Source of the DNA: Neorhizobium galegae bv. orientalis str. HAMBI 540
GTDB lineage: Bacteria; Pseudomonadota; Alphaproteobacteria; Rhizobiales; Rhizobiaceae
Reading direction: 5' to 3'
Length of the DNA: 64,000 nucleotides
Assembly (NCBI RefSeq): GCF_000731315.1
Contig: NZ_HG938354.1
Span: forward strand, 558,001-622,000
The translations under genes and the position numbers were made by a program. Each line of letters opens with the position of its first letter. Position 1 is the stretch's first letter. The notes under the pieces are model-generated. The model was not told the DNA's origin, ran no database searches, and saw only the letters and a program-made list of their open reading frames with translations. Shown in pieces: positions 23,101 to 29,300 of this stretch.

Positions 23101-24618
23101 GCGGTCGGCGACTATCAGCACTTCGCCGCGCCGGTCAGCGCCCTTTCCAATGCCTTCGGCAGCGCCGCATCGGCGGGCAACTGGGCCAGCCAGAACGTGA
23201 CGCCGCGCCGGATGGCCGACGTCAACGGCGACGGGCGGGCCGATATCGTCGGTTTTGCCAGTGACGGCGTCAAGGTGTCGCTCGGCCAGGCCGACGGGAC
23301 CTTTGCCGCCCCGTTCCAGACAGGTGCGGCTTTCAACACCAGTTATTGGAGTAACGAAACAGTCAACCCCCGCCAGCTTGGCGACGTCAATGGCGACGGC
23401 CGGGCCGATATCATTGGCATCGGCGCAATGAGTATCGCGGTCACTCTCGGTCAGGCAGACGGGACGTTCGGGGCATGGTATACCGCGTCGAGCGGCTATT
23501 TGGGTTCAGATCCCAATGGTGGCGGGGGTGGATGGTATAGCACCACTCTCTATCCCCGCTATATCGGCGACGTGAACGGTGACGGGCGTGACGACATCGT
23601 TGCATTCGGATCTCAGCAGGTCATGGTGGCGCTTGCGACAGCGGCCGGCACCTTCTCGGCGCCCACTGCGGCGCTGACAGGCTACTTCGTCTCCTCCGTC
23701 GGCTGGAACGACTCGACCAAGTGGTTGCGGCGGATCGGTGACGTGAACGGCGACGGACGGGCCGATATCGTCGCCTTCGGCGCCGACGGGGTTCAGGTCG
23801 CGCTCGGCAAGGCGGACGGCACGTTCGAACTGCCGATCGTCGGGTTGGCGGGCATGTTCGGCCACAGCGCCGAAGCGGGTGGCTGGGCAAGTGCCAGCCA
23901 GGGGCCGCGCGAGGTCGCCGACGTCAACGGTGACGGCCGGGTCGATATCGTCGCCTTCGGGGCCAACGGTCCGGAGGTCGCCTTCGGCAAGGCCGATGGA
24001 ACCTTCTCCGACGTCTATTACGGCCTCTTCAACACGTTCGGAAGCTCGACTGCCGCCGGCGGCTGGACGAACGACAGCGGCAATCCGCGGCTGCTGGGCG
24101 ACGTCGACGGCGACGGCAAGGCCGACATCGTCGCGTTCAATCCGACCCTGGTGGAGGTCGCGCTGTCGCAGACCGGCACCCGGCCGGTGTTCAACGAGAC
24201 GCTGACCGGCACGATCGATGCGGATGTCATCTATGGCTTCCAGGGCAATGACGCGATCAACGGCGGCGATGGTGGCGACTGGCTGTTCGGTGGAGAGGAC
24301 AACGACGCGGTCAGCGGCGGAGCCGGCAATGACGAGATCTATGGCGGCGAAGGCAACGACACCCTGACGGGCGGCTCGGGCAGCGACGCCTTCGTGTTCA
24401 CCCCGAACTTCGGCCATGACACCGTCACCGACTTCTCGGCGGCCGGCGGCGACATCATCCAGTTCGACAAGGCGGTCTTCGCCAACTGGACCCAGCTGCT
24501 CTCGCACTCCGTGCAGTCGGGATCGAACGTCGTCATCACCGCCGATCCCAACAACTCCATCACCCTGCAGTCCGTCGCTCTGTCCAGCCTGCAGCAGTCG
24601 AACTTCCAGTTTGCATAA
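11188..24618 (+). CDS. Giant RTX/FG-GAP repeat exoprotein (4476 aa)
   Basis: A predicted secreted calcium-binding protein exported by the adjacent type I system. Order of parts: a Gly-rich hydrophobic N-terminus (about 60-135); a Pro-rich repeat region (about 212-380); an F-D-L-D-G-D-G-L calcium-loop domain (about 411-540); roughly 26 repeats of about 55 residues with D-x-D-G-D-G and N-A-D-G-S motifs (about 570-2010); and four units of 609 residues (2052-4476). Each unit contains a haemolysin-type calcium-binding-related segment, six D-V-N-G-D-G-R-A-D-I type FG-GAP/integrin-like repeats and four or five RTX nonapeptides such as G-G-A-G-N-D-E-I-Y. There is no N-terminal signal peptide, as expected for a type I substrate. 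ATG 11188 has AAGGGA just upstream. It is likely an adhesin or matrix protein; a toxin role is not shown. Confidence 0.88.
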   Translation: MSRSSENQQPDIGIPDGVAIILDFTMSLKYGVVDLFTRLNTGRYLGTGAGALIGSVDVIDAWKNGTHQNVLEESAGLAGSVAGGFALGEVGAGVGFMIAGPVGGLVGGLALGVIGGYYGEKGAEAFIKNLGKPFAPLDPYIARGLPVENRYTTPNSTVVERTQILGRNGKGDILSTDRTTYFNDGGFKRENFRTEVLDGRDVLDQMRALNAPRRDNQNPMTYGDWNRSDNYPDLPQIGPVPTQRPDSVTSAASPRRDNQNPATYGEWSSSSNYPDLPQIGPVPTPRPDSLPSVMSPWRDNQNPATYYWDDSSSDNFPSLPEIGPMPTPRPDRVAPQSEFIAYDFVSHSVSYGFPSTPSSGGYPSLPEIGPVPTSRPSSPSAGISGKSGGGESQENEQSGADGTSSGKPVLFDLDGDGLSIEQLNASDTFVEMEGDGYGHRTAWVDAGDGVLVLDADGDGKISDKKEFIFTEWDPGSESDFDALKKGFDTDHDGDLDSGDARWSDFRIMVNGQLVTLAALGVVSIDLTATGSGQSYGDGSAIAGTSNFTRADGTTGLVGDAVFAMEDKGYKIVRTPTTNADGSTTTDLKAYNPDGSLAFKEVVTVSADGLTTITQHDDDGDAVFDRSQSVQRVLNGDGSKSETVSNFRADGSLADRMKTITSADLKSVLTELDQDGDGVNNQTQQYTKNADGSSSTRTKELSVSGALLKDVVITVTADGLTKTVKTDREGNGAYELTRTEATVVNGDGGRTKTVSDRGGDNGLISSETTSTSANGATRTVDTDKNGDALVDVRQSYVTTMLANGDVVITEEKRDRTDTLQGRTITTTSGDGLSNIVQQDLTGDTVLDRILSQVSVDAGETRVITKTVTSGDHTLLSKSVQSVSNDQRTISLNEDSNGDGAWDRTTSILADGTGATTKMVSVLASNGTLLSREQINTSADGLSVASRTDLDGDGFYDRTKSRVVVLGGDGSSTATERLKSRNNTPIGETVTTRSADGLTTTVQQDLTGDGYFDSTATRTVVLNGDGSRTTTAIATSRNGSMMQKTTSTLSADKRMLTTQTDANGDFHNDVTVVDSIGIDGVRMLTTSEYNGNGTLKSNVEQVTSASKLSITTKTDINGNGTWDGIVTDVTTINADSSTTRIGSNLSANNTVLSKSYVWTDATGYSINTKADRDGNGVYERIVSGLTGFNADGSATQTIVETAQNASVLSQKTINISATGLSVVTQTDYDGDGIMDVKGVDTLALNSNGSTIKTESLHTLPGSVLISKVVTTTATDQKAVMIDADFDGDAVNDQTTAILVNNNGSKTTTASTFDAGQLESKAVSTVSGNGLISVVQVDLDGDSVYEREITDATVYNADGSTTRKVTELDGGRAFQHGTTIDTSADGLTVTSIWDGNGNGAFSHKEVKRTVLNADGSSVVTTTNYKTGNVLNDKVTVTVSNHGLITTTSTDLDGNSVNDQIVTVTIMPTGSSVATYIDYNGSTIVGETRVTTSADGLSITREHVPQSLASLNRLDWASTDITVTNVDGSRVRTVSEFNVTYASSEVRTLRNKAIITTSGNGLSINRQWDLTGSGSYGKSETDIITLNEDGSETRTVTNYTAGAMTMREVTTISGNGLSTSVSRITAVPGGNTTETFTDITVINTDGTRTRTVVNKKSDGSTLSKYVTLASADGRTLTVQEDLNGDGSFDRTRTAFTKSLADTGSRTVTTEQAADGSVTAIVTKTVQGDGLTSLTERDLLGDGKIDQVELKEQSIDGNSTTTISNYLSNGNLASRTVKTVSFDGRTSTLHWDFDGDGAFDQTRVLVATKNADGSSNQVATNYTASNTVMRKETIVTSADGRTQTITRDDDGDGDVDHTETVVWDVTGAWAATIVNTEAALMPSPDPRVITWNSAIAAKLSTTVSADGLIKVIKSDYDNNGTYEHVETSRILMDGRSVTSIVDTNSAGAAIATGTMTVSADGNVISLLKDNNNDGTIDLKDEATTQADGSVIRVTTTYKPDGSVAEVSRTLINADGRSVIILGTTGADKLKGTTADDRYSFGRGDGKDTISDPGSSVGGMMLGDRIRFGAGIGIEDIIVQKYGNDLIISVRDLAHDDRVIKDIEDKITIKNWASSTNRVELLEFDNGQVMNIGRAAGMLLGKDMLIGGDEAIGDYQHFAAPVSALSNAFGSAASAGNWASQNVTPRRMADVNGDGRADIVGFASDGVKVSLGQADGTFAAPFQTGAAFNTSYWSNETVNPRQLGDVNGDGRADIIGIGAMSIAVALGQANGTFGAAYTASSGYLGSDPNGGGGGWYSTTLYPRYIGDVNGDGRDDIVAFGSQQVMVALATAAGTFSAPTAALTGYFVSSVGWNDSTKWLRRIGDVNGDGRADIVAFGADGVQVALGKADGTFELPIVGLAGMFGHSAEAGGWASASQGPREVADVNGDGRVDIVGFGANGPEVAFGKADGTFSDVYYGLFNTFGSSTAAGGWTNDSSNPRLLGDVDGDGKADIVAFNPTLVEVALSQTGTRPVFNETLTGTIDADVIYGFQGNDAINGGDGGDWLFGGEDNDAVSGGAGNDEIYGGEGNDTLTGGSGSDAFVFTPNFGHDTVTDFSAAGGDIIQFDKAVFANWTQLLSHAAQSGSNVVITADPNNSITLQSVALSSLQQSNFQFGAVSDRGSNVPVGGMMLGDRIRFGAGIGIEDIIVQKYGNDLIISVRDLAHDDRVIKDIEDKITIKNWASSTNRVELLEFDNGQVMNIGRAAGMLLGKDMLIGGDEAIGDYQHFAAPVSALSNAFGSAASAGNWASQNVTPRRMADVNGDGRADIVGFASDGVKVSLGQADGTFAAPFQTGAAFNTSYWSNETVNPRQLGDVNGDGRADIIGIGAMSIAVALGQANGTFGAAYTASSGYLGSDPNGGGGGWYSTTLYPRYIGDVNGDGRDDIVAFGSQQVMVALATAAGTFSAPTAALTGYFVSSVGWNDSTKWLRRIGDVNGDGRADIVAFGADGVQVALGKADGTFELPIVGLAGMFGHSAEAGGWASASQGPREVADVNGDGRVDIVGFGANGPEVAFGKADGTFSDVYYGLFNTFGSSTAAGGWTNDSSNPRLLGDVDGDGKADIVAFNPTLVEVALSQTGTRPVFNETLTGTIDADVIYGFQGNDAINGGDGGDWLFGGEDNDAVSGGAGNDEIYGGEGNDTLTGGSGSDAFVFTPNFGHDTVTDFSAAGGDIIQFDKAVFANWTQLLSHAVQSGSNVVITADPNNSITLQSVALSSLQQSNFQFGAVSDRGSNVPVGGMMLGDRIRFGAGIGIEDIIVQKYGNDLIISIRDLAHDDRVIKDIEDKITIKNWASSTNRVELLEFDNGQVMNIGRAAGMLLGKDMLIGGDEAVGDYQHFAAPVSALSNAFGSAASAGNWASQNVTPRRMADVNGDGRADIVGFASDGVKVSLGQADGTFAAPFQTGAAFNTSYWSNETVNPRQLGDVNGDGRADIIGIGAMSIAVTLGQADGTFGAWYTASSGYLGSDPNGGGGGWYSTTLYPRYIGDVNGDGRDDIVAFGSQQVMVALATAAGTFSAPTAALTGYFVSSVGWNDSTKWLRRIGDVNGDGRADIVAFGADGVQVALGKADGTFELPIVGLAGMFGHSAEAGGWASASQGPREVADVNGDGRVDIVAFGANGPEVAFGKADGTFSDVYYGLFNTFGSSTAAGGWTNDSGNPRLLGDVDGDGKADIVAFNPTLVEVALSQTGTRPVFNETLTGTIDADVIYGFQGNDAINGGDGGDWLFGGEDNDAVSGGAGNDEIYGGEGNDTLTGGSGSDAFVFTPNFGHDTVTDFSAAGGDIIQFDKAVFANWTQLLSHSAQSGSNVVITADPNNSITLQSVALSSLQQSNFQFGAVSDRGSNVPVGGMMLGDRIRFGAGIGIEDIIVQKYGNDLIISIRDLAHDDRVIKDIEDKITIKNWASSTNRVELLEFDNGQVMNIGRAAGMLLGKDMLIGGDEAVGDYQHFAAPVSALSNAFGSAASAGNWASQNVTPRRMADVNGDGRADIVGFASDGVKVSLGQADGTFAAPFQTGAAFNTSYWSNETVNPRQLGDVNGDGRADIIGIGAMSIAVTLGQADGTFGAWYTASSGYLGSDPNGGGGGWYSTTLYPRYIGDVNGDGRDDIVAFGSQQVMVALATAAGTFSAPTAALTGYFVSSVGWNDSTKWLRRIGDVNGDGRADIVAFGADGVQVALGKADGTFELPIVGLAGMFGHSAEAGGWASASQGPREVADVNGDGRVDIVAFGANGPEVAFGKADGTFSDVYYGLFNTFGSSTAAGGWTNDSGNPRLLGDVDGDGKADIVAFNPTLVEVALSQTGTRPVFNETLTGTIDADVIYGFQGNDAINGGDGGDWLFGGEDNDAVSGGAGNDEIYGGEGNDTLTGGSGSDAFVFTPNFGHDTVTDFSAAGGDIIQFDKAVFANWTQLLSHSVQSGSNVVITADPNNSITLQSVALSSLQQSNFQFA
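11821..12327 (+). repeat. Proline-rich tandem repeat inside the RTX gene
   Basis: Three and a partial fourth copy of a unit of about 42-45 residues, each with R-D-N-Q-N-P and ending in L-P-(Q/E)-I-G-P-(V/M)-P-T-x-R-P. The DNA of the copies has diverged more than the C-terminal 1827-bp units, so this is an older expansion. It probably forms an extended spacer near the N-terminus. Confidence 0.8.
12900..17220 (+). repeat. About 26 diverged 55-residue repeats in the RTX gene
   Basis: A periodic region in which the pattern S-A-D-G-L ... D-x-D-G-D-G-x-x-D ... N-A-D-G-S-x-T-x-T recurs every 54-56 residues (two consecutive units counted by hand gave 55 and 54). The copies are diverged from one another at DNA level, indicating an old array under selection for the Asp/Gly calcium-binding loops. 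Unit boundaries are approximate. Confidence 0.75.
17341..24618 (+). repeat. Four near-identical 1827-bp tandem units in the RTX gene
   Basis: The sequence beginning GGCGGTATGATGCTTGGGGA recurs at 17341, 19168, 20995 and 22822, an exact 1827-bp (609-codon) period; the last unit is cut short by the stop codon at 24616. Units 1 and 2 differ at only a few bases, as do units 3 and 4, while the two pairs differ from each other at many shared sites (for example ISVRD versus ISIRD, QANGTFGAA versus QADGTFGAW). This implies very recent duplication or continuing gene conversion. Such arrays often vary in copy number and are vulnerable to assembly errors. Confidence 0.97.
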
Positions 24619-24669
24619 ATGGGGCTTGGGCGGCCCTAGAATAATGAAGTAGTGGGGACTTAGTGGGGA

Positions 24670-26832
24670 ATGAATAGCGTCGAAGCCCGACCGCAGCCAG
24701 TTCAAAAGCTGGATTCAGGCCTGCGCGCACTTTGCGGTATCGCAGCGTTTTATCAGATTGCGGCTGATCCTGAATCTCTGCAGCGGGAGTTGGCACTGAT
24801 TGGCCGCTCCGCCGATGATCGCGATGTGCTCCGTGCCGCGAAGCTGGTTGGACTGAAGGCAAGGTTGATCAGAAGGATTACGCTGGATCGGCTCAGGACC
24901 GTGCCCGTGCCCGCCATCGTCCAACTTGTCGACGGTACCTATCACGTGTTTGCGGGCGTAGCCGACGGCAAACGATTTCGTCTGGTCGACCCCATCAGCA
25001 AGCATGATCGCTTTGTCAACGCAGATGATCTTCTGTCTTCAATTAATGATCACATTATCCTTCTCACGCGCCGAGCCGGAGGAGCAGGCGTCGATCCCCG
25101 AAGTTTTGGGCTGAAATGGTTTTTGCCGTCGATATGGCGGTACCGCAAGCCCATAGCACATGTGCTGCTTGCTTCTCTCTTCATCCAGATATTTGCCCTC
25201 GTTACGCCACTCTTTTTCCAACTGGTCGTTGATAAGGTCCTGTCGCATAAAGGCTATTCTACCCTTACAGTTTTGGTCGCTGGCATCGTCATTATCGGTA
25301 TTTTCGATGTCACGCTGCAGTATCTCCGGACGTATGTCCTGTCGCATACAACAAATCGTATCGACGTCGAACTGGGGCAGAAGCTCTTCCGTCATCTGCT
25401 GAGACTCCCGCTTCAATATTTCGAGAGCCGCTCCGCCGGACAGACCGTGGCACGTGTGAGAGAGTTGGAAACGATACGAAGCTTTCTGACGGGGCAGGCG
25501 CTATTCTCTTTGTTAGATCTGATTTTTACCGTCGTTTTTATCGCGGTGCTATACGCTTACTCCCCCCAGCTGACGCTGGTCGTGGTCGCGTCGATCCCGA
25601 TCTACGTCCTCATTGGCATACTCATTCGCCCTCCACTTCGCGATCTGATCAATGAAAAATTCAATAGAGGTGCGCTTAGCCAGCAGTTTCTGGTGGAGGC
25701 CATAGTTGGTATCCATACCGTCAAGGCTGGCGCTGTCGAACCGATCCTGCAGTCGCAATGGGAAGAGAAGCTTGCCGCCTATGTGCGCACCGCGTTCGAT
25801 GCCACACGGTTGAGCGCAGTCGGCCAGAATGCCATCCAATATGTCAGCAAGCTGTCAGCTGCGTTTCTGCTATACTTCGGTGCGCAAGCGGTCATCGATG
25901 GGGAGCTGTCGATCGGAGCGCTCATTGCCTTCAATATGCTTGCTGCCCAGGTTACCCAACCCGTTTTAAGATTGTCTCAGCTCTGGCAGGACTTTCAGCA
26001 GGTCCAAATTTCGATTGAACGCCTCGGGGACGTGCTCAATTCCCCCATCGAACCCATGCCGCAGCAGCGCATGACGCTTCCGAAACCGAGGGGCGCAATC
26101 AGTATGAGGAACGTCACCTTTCGCTATCGTCCCGGATCGCCTGAGGTCCTGAAGTCAGTTACGCTCGATATTGCACCCGGAGAGGTCATCGGGATCGTCG
26201 GCGCGTCCGGCTCCGGAAAATCAACGCTGACGAAGCTACTGCAGCGACTCTATCTGCCTGAGGAGGGGCAGGTTCTTCTCGACGGAATAGATCTGTCGAA
26301 TGTTGATCCCTCTTGGCTTCGCAGCCATATCGGCGTCGTCCTGCAGGAAAATATCCTTTTCAATCGCTCCATCCACGATAACGTAGCCTTCGCCAACCCC
26401 GCAATGTCGCGCGCAGAAGTGATGTCCGTGGCCAAGCTCGCCGGCGCCGACGAATTCATTGCCAAATTGCCGCAAGGATATGACACGATGATAGAAGAGC
26501 GCGGCGCGAACCTCTCCGGCGGTCAGCGGCAGCGGATCGCCATCGCTCGTGCCCTCGCTACCAATCCGCCTATTCTGATTTTTGACGAAGCGACCAGCGC
26601 GCTTGACTATGAGAGCGAGCGCGTGATCCAGACGAACATGATGAAAATCGCCAGAAACCGCACGGTCATCATCATTGCTCATCGTCTGGCTGCAGTCCGC
26701 ACCTGCGATCGCATCTTGGGGATGGCTGAGGGGCGGATAGTTGAAAGCGGTTCTCATTCCGAGTTGTTGGTCAACAAAAGCGGGATCTACTCCAAGCTTT
26801 GGGCTCTTCAAAGCGATATGACCGTCTCATGA
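24670..26832 (+). CDS. Type I secretion ABC transporter, HlyB-type
   Basis: A 720-residue inner-membrane exporter with three parts: an N-terminal peptidase-C39-like domain (about 15-135), a six-helix transmembrane domain (about 150-440) and an ATPase domain with Walker A G-A-S-G-S-G-K-S-T (about 510-518), signature L-S-G-G-Q (about 616) and Walker B I-L-I-F-D-E. The C39-like domain keeps C22, H92 and D107 but lacks the glutamine normally about five residues before the Cys. The RTX substrate has no double-Gly leader, so the domain probably serves as a docking chaperone. It follows the RTX gene by 51 bases and overlaps the fusion-protein gene as ATGA. Confidence 0.92.
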   Translation: MNSVEARPQPVQKLDSGLRALCGIAAFYQIAADPESLQRELALIGRSADDRDVLRAAKLVGLKARLIRRITLDRLRTVPVPAIVQLVDGTYHVFAGVADGKRFRLVDPISKHDRFVNADDLLSSINDHIILLTRRAGGAGVDPRSFGLKWFLPSIWRYRKPIAHVLLASLFIQIFALVTPLFFQLVVDKVLSHKGYSTLTVLVAGIVIIGIFDVTLQYLRTYVLSHTTNRIDVELGQKLFRHLLRLPLQYFESRSAGQTVARVRELETIRSFLTGQALFSLLDLIFTVVFIAVLYAYSPQLTLVVVASIPIYVLIGILIRPPLRDLINEKFNRGALSQQFLVEAIVGIHTVKAGAVEPILQSQWEEKLAAYVRTAFDATRLSAVGQNAIQYVSKLSAAFLLYFGAQAVIDGELSIGALIAFNMLAAQVTQPVLRLSQLWQDFQQVQISIERLGDVLNSPIEPMPQQRMTLPKPRGAISMRNVTFRYRPGSPEVLKSVTLDIAPGEVIGIVGASGSGKSTLTKLLQRLYLPEEGQVLLDGIDLSNVDPSWLRSHIGVVLQENILFNRSIHDNVAFANPAMSRAEVMSVAKLAGADEFIAKLPQGYDTMIEERGANLSGGQRQRIAIARALATNPPILIFDEATSALDYESERVIQTNMMKIARNRTVIIIAHRLAAVRTCDRILGMAEGRIVESGSHSELLVNKSGIYSKLWALQSDMTVS

Positions 26833-28265
26833 CAGCCAAGGAACATTCGTCGTCAAAGCGCGCAAGACGTGCCGATCAGGAGTTTCTGGCACCCGCGCTT
26901 GAGATTCTAGAAACGCCGCCTTCGCCAGTGCAGACCGCCATTCTTACACTGATCTGTTCGTTCGCGGTGACAGCTCTGATCTGGGCTTACGTGGGGCGTG
27001 TCGATATCGTCGCAGTTTCGCAGGGCAAGTTCCAGCCCACCGGCAAGGTGAAGGTCATTCAGCCGGTCGTAACAGGCAAAGTGGTAAGGCTGCCGCCCGC
27101 CAACGGCACATATGTGAAGGCCGGCGACATATTGCTGGAACTTGATCCGGCACAGGCACTGTCGGAAGAAAAGGGATTGCGCGATAAGCTGAATTCCGCA
27201 GAAGCTGAAGCTGCCCGAAGGCGCGTGGCCATCGATGCGGCGCGCAAAGGTCGAATGTCATCCGAGGTCAATATTGATTGGAGCTCGACCATACCGGCAG
27301 ATATCCGCCTTCGAGAGGAGCAGATCCTTCTCGTAAGTCTAGACGAGCTGGAATCGACGCTTTCTTCATTACGGGCGCAACGTTCTCAAAAAGAAGCCGA
27401 ACAACAACAGAAGACCGCAGAGATTGAAGCCCAGCAGTCACTCATCGAAACGTTAAGGCAGAGAGTGGATATGCGAAACACATTGGTGTCTCGAACTGCG
27501 GGGACCATTTCCAGCGTTATCGACGCGACCGAACTCATGAAAACGCGAGAGACGGATCTGGTTACACTGGTGGGCGAGATGAGGGTCGCAAGTGCCGGTG
27601 TAACTGTTTTCAGTGCCGAGATTGACAAGACACTCCGCGCGTTTGTGAGTGATCAGGCTCAAAAACTTGGCCAATCCGAACGGGAGGCCGAAGAATTGCG
27701 CAACCTGTTAGCAAAGGCGGAAAGCCAGCGGCGGCAATTGACTGTCGAAAGTCCTGTTGAAGGTATCCTACAAGCATCAGCAGTATTTACACTTGGACAG
27801 GTCGTTACCACTGGCCAGGATCTCGCGCGGGTAGTTCCTCTTGACTCAGAATTGGAGATTGAGGTGTACGTCCTCAATCGAGATATCGGGTTCATCCAGC
27901 CAGGTCAGTCGGCGGTCGTGAAAGTTGAATCTTTTCCTTTCACCCGCTACGGCTCACTTGAAGCGACCGTCAAACAAATTGCGACGGATTCCCTGCCCCA
28001 GCAGGATGCCCAACTGATTGAAGGAAATCCAAACGCGACGTCATCGCGCGATCGTTCCTTTTCTGGCACGGAAAGAATACAAAACCTTGTATTTCCAGTC
28101 ACCCTCCGGCCGGAGAAGGACGTCATCGAAGCGGACGGCGTGGTGGTGGCGCTTACGCCAGGTATGGCGGTTACGGTAGAAATCAAAACTGGCTCCCGTC
28201 GTATCCTGGAGTATCTGTTCTCTCCGCTTGTGGAGGTGGCCTCGCGAGCATTTCGCGAGCGATAG
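26829..28265 (+). CDS. Type I secretion membrane fusion protein, HlyD-type
   Basis: A 478-residue periplasmic adaptor linking the ABC exporter to an outer-membrane TolC channel. It has a short cytoplasmic N-terminus, one transmembrane helix (about 38-60), a lipoyl-like half-motif (I-Q-P-V-V-T-G-K-V, about 78-86), a long coiled-coil region (about 105-330) and the returning half (V-E-S-P-V-E-G-I-L) with the C-terminal beta-barrel. ATG 26829 overlaps the ABC gene stop as ATGA; the upstream ATG at 26799 lies inside that gene and is rejected. No tolC homologue is encoded in this window. Confidence 0.92.
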   Translation: MTAKEHSSSKRARRADQEFLAPALEILETPPSPVQTAILTLICSFAVTALIWAYVGRVDIVAVSQGKFQPTGKVKVIQPVVTGKVVRLPPANGTYVKAGDILLELDPAQALSEEKGLRDKLNSAEAEAARRRVAIDAARKGRMSSEVNIDWSSTIPADIRLREEQILLVSLDELESTLSSLRAQRSQKEAEQQQKTAEIEAQQSLIETLRQRVDMRNTLVSRTAGTISSVIDATELMKTRETDLVTLVGEMRVASAGVTVFSAEIDKTLRAFVSDQAQKLGQSEREAEELRNLLAKAESQRRQLTVESPVEGILQASAVFTLGQVVTTGQDLARVVPLDSELEIEVYVLNRDIGFIQPGQSAVVKVESFPFTRYGSLEATVKQIATDSLPQQDAQLIEGNPNATSSRDRSFSGTERIQNLVFPVTLRPEKDVIEADGVVVALTPGMAVTVEIKTGSRRILEYLFSPLVEVASRAFRER

Positions 28266-28680
28266 CGACGACGCTCGTCGTGTTCCAGAGCAGCGGACGC
28301 GTCTGCGCCTGCATCGAAAATTGAAGGTTCAGAAACATCCGTCATCCGCTTTGTGGCCGGTAAATGACCGACGCCCGCAGTAAGATAGGAACAGCCCCGG
28401 ACGCACAATCGGGAATGCGGTAGCCAACCCGCGCATCAGAGCTTGATCACCGACGTCCTTGAGTTCCGCCTCCACCCATACGCGATCATCATCATGAACA
28501 GTCGTTCGTCAGAACGGGCGGTTGCACGCGCCCCGAGCATTGACAACAAACGGACATCAGAGCGGTGCATTGACCCCGTCTGGCGATAGCAAGTCATCGC
28601 GCTTATTCATGTGAGCTCAGGGATGAGCTTGGTATGAATTGCGATGTCTGAAGCTGTGTCCGAACATAGAACGTTTCCAT

Positions 28681-28800
28681 ATGATCCAAGCCGTTGCGGG
28701 TCGCCTGGAGGGCGCGCCGCGAGGGGTTCGACGCTGGTCAGATGAGTTCAAGGCTCAGGCGGTAGCCGAAAGCATGGAGCCAGGTGCGAGCGTTTGCTAA
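28681..28800 (+). pseudogene. IS66-family accessory protein (TnpA/OrfA) remnant
   Basis: A 39-codon open frame whose C-terminal half reads R-R-W-S-D-E-F-K-A-Q-A-V-A-E-S-M-E-P-G-A-S-V, which matches the characteristic helix-turn-helix start of IS66-family OrfA (R-x-W-x-x-E-F-K-A-x-x-V-A-E-x-x-x-P-G-A-S-V). The frame ends in a stop directly after this segment and no OrfB or transposase follows. I see no flanking inverted repeats. It is a truncated scar, not a working element. Confidence 0.65.
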
Positions 28801-28998
28801 GATACCCCTATATGAAACTCGCCTCAGAACGTGGCGTGCCGCCTCGATGAACATTTTGCCCCAAATTAGTGCGGGATCCCTCGCGTAGTTTCGAGCGACG
28901 TTGATTTTTAAGGCGTTTTCTTAGCAGTTATATGAAGGCGCCAAGCGATATGGAGCCGCTGTGCGTGCTGTTAAGTGCGGCTTGATATCCCTTATAAG

Positions 28999-29008
28999 TG
29001 TAGCTACA
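28999..29008. promoter_or_regulatory. Palindrome in front of brnT (possible BrnA operator)
   Basis: TGTAGCTACA is a perfect 10-bp palindrome ending seven bases before the brnT ATG. BrnTA operons are autorepressed by the antitoxin binding near the promoter, so this is a natural operator candidate. The short length means chance occurrence cannot be excluded. Confidence 0.4.
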
Positions 29009-29015
29009 TTAAATT

Positions 29016-29300
29016 ATGAAGATAATGTGGGACGAGCCCAAGCGGCTGGCCAACCTCGAAAAGCATGGTTTCGATTTTGCTGATGTAAGCGATCTCGATT
29101 GGGCGAGCGCCGTCATAGAGGAAGGCAAACCAGATGCTCTTGGCAAAAGACGCTTGAAGGCCATCGGTTACTTTCGCGATGGGACAGCTGCAGCCATTTT
29201 TGCGACACTCGGAACTGAAGCAATATCGATTATCAGCTTTCGCCCAGCAAGTGAAAAGGAAAGAAGGAAGCTCCTATGGCCACCAAAAATCAAAAAATGA
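29016..29300 (+). CDS. brnT: BrnT-family ribonuclease toxin
   Basis: A 94-residue protein of the BrnT (DUF497) family, RelE-fold ribonucleases that inhibit translation. The typical opening W-D-x-x-K-x-x-x-N-x-x-K-H-G-(F)-x-F (residues 5-21) is present, as are the mid-domain G-K-R-R-L-K-A-I-G-Y-F segment and the S-F-R-P-A-S-x-K-E-R-R end. The toxin gene precedes the antitoxin gene, the normal BrnTA order, and overlaps it by 25 bases. Confidence 0.9.
   Translation: MKIMWDEPKRLANLEKHGFDFADVSDLDWASAVIEEGKPDALGKRRLKAIGYFRDGTAAAIFATLGTEAISIISFRPASEKERRKLLWPPKIKK

Larger units (their letters stand above)
28266..29015. other. Degenerate intergenic region with an IS scar
   Basis: About 750 bases between the secretion operon and the BrnT/BrnA pair. 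Apart from the IS66-type fragment at 28681-28800 and the palindrome at 28999-29008, I find nothing coding. A short perfect inverted repeat (ACGACG-CT-CGTCGT, 28268-28281) follows the secretion operon but lacks a T-run, so it is not called a terminator. Confidence 0.4.

Noticed and set aside
17000..24705. Long minus-strand ORFs of 342-565 codons opposite the RTX repeats, recurring with the 1827-bp period
   Set aside because: They are antisense shadows produced by high-GC, Asp/Gly-rich codons; they repeat only because the sense units repeat and have no ribosome binding sites or domains.
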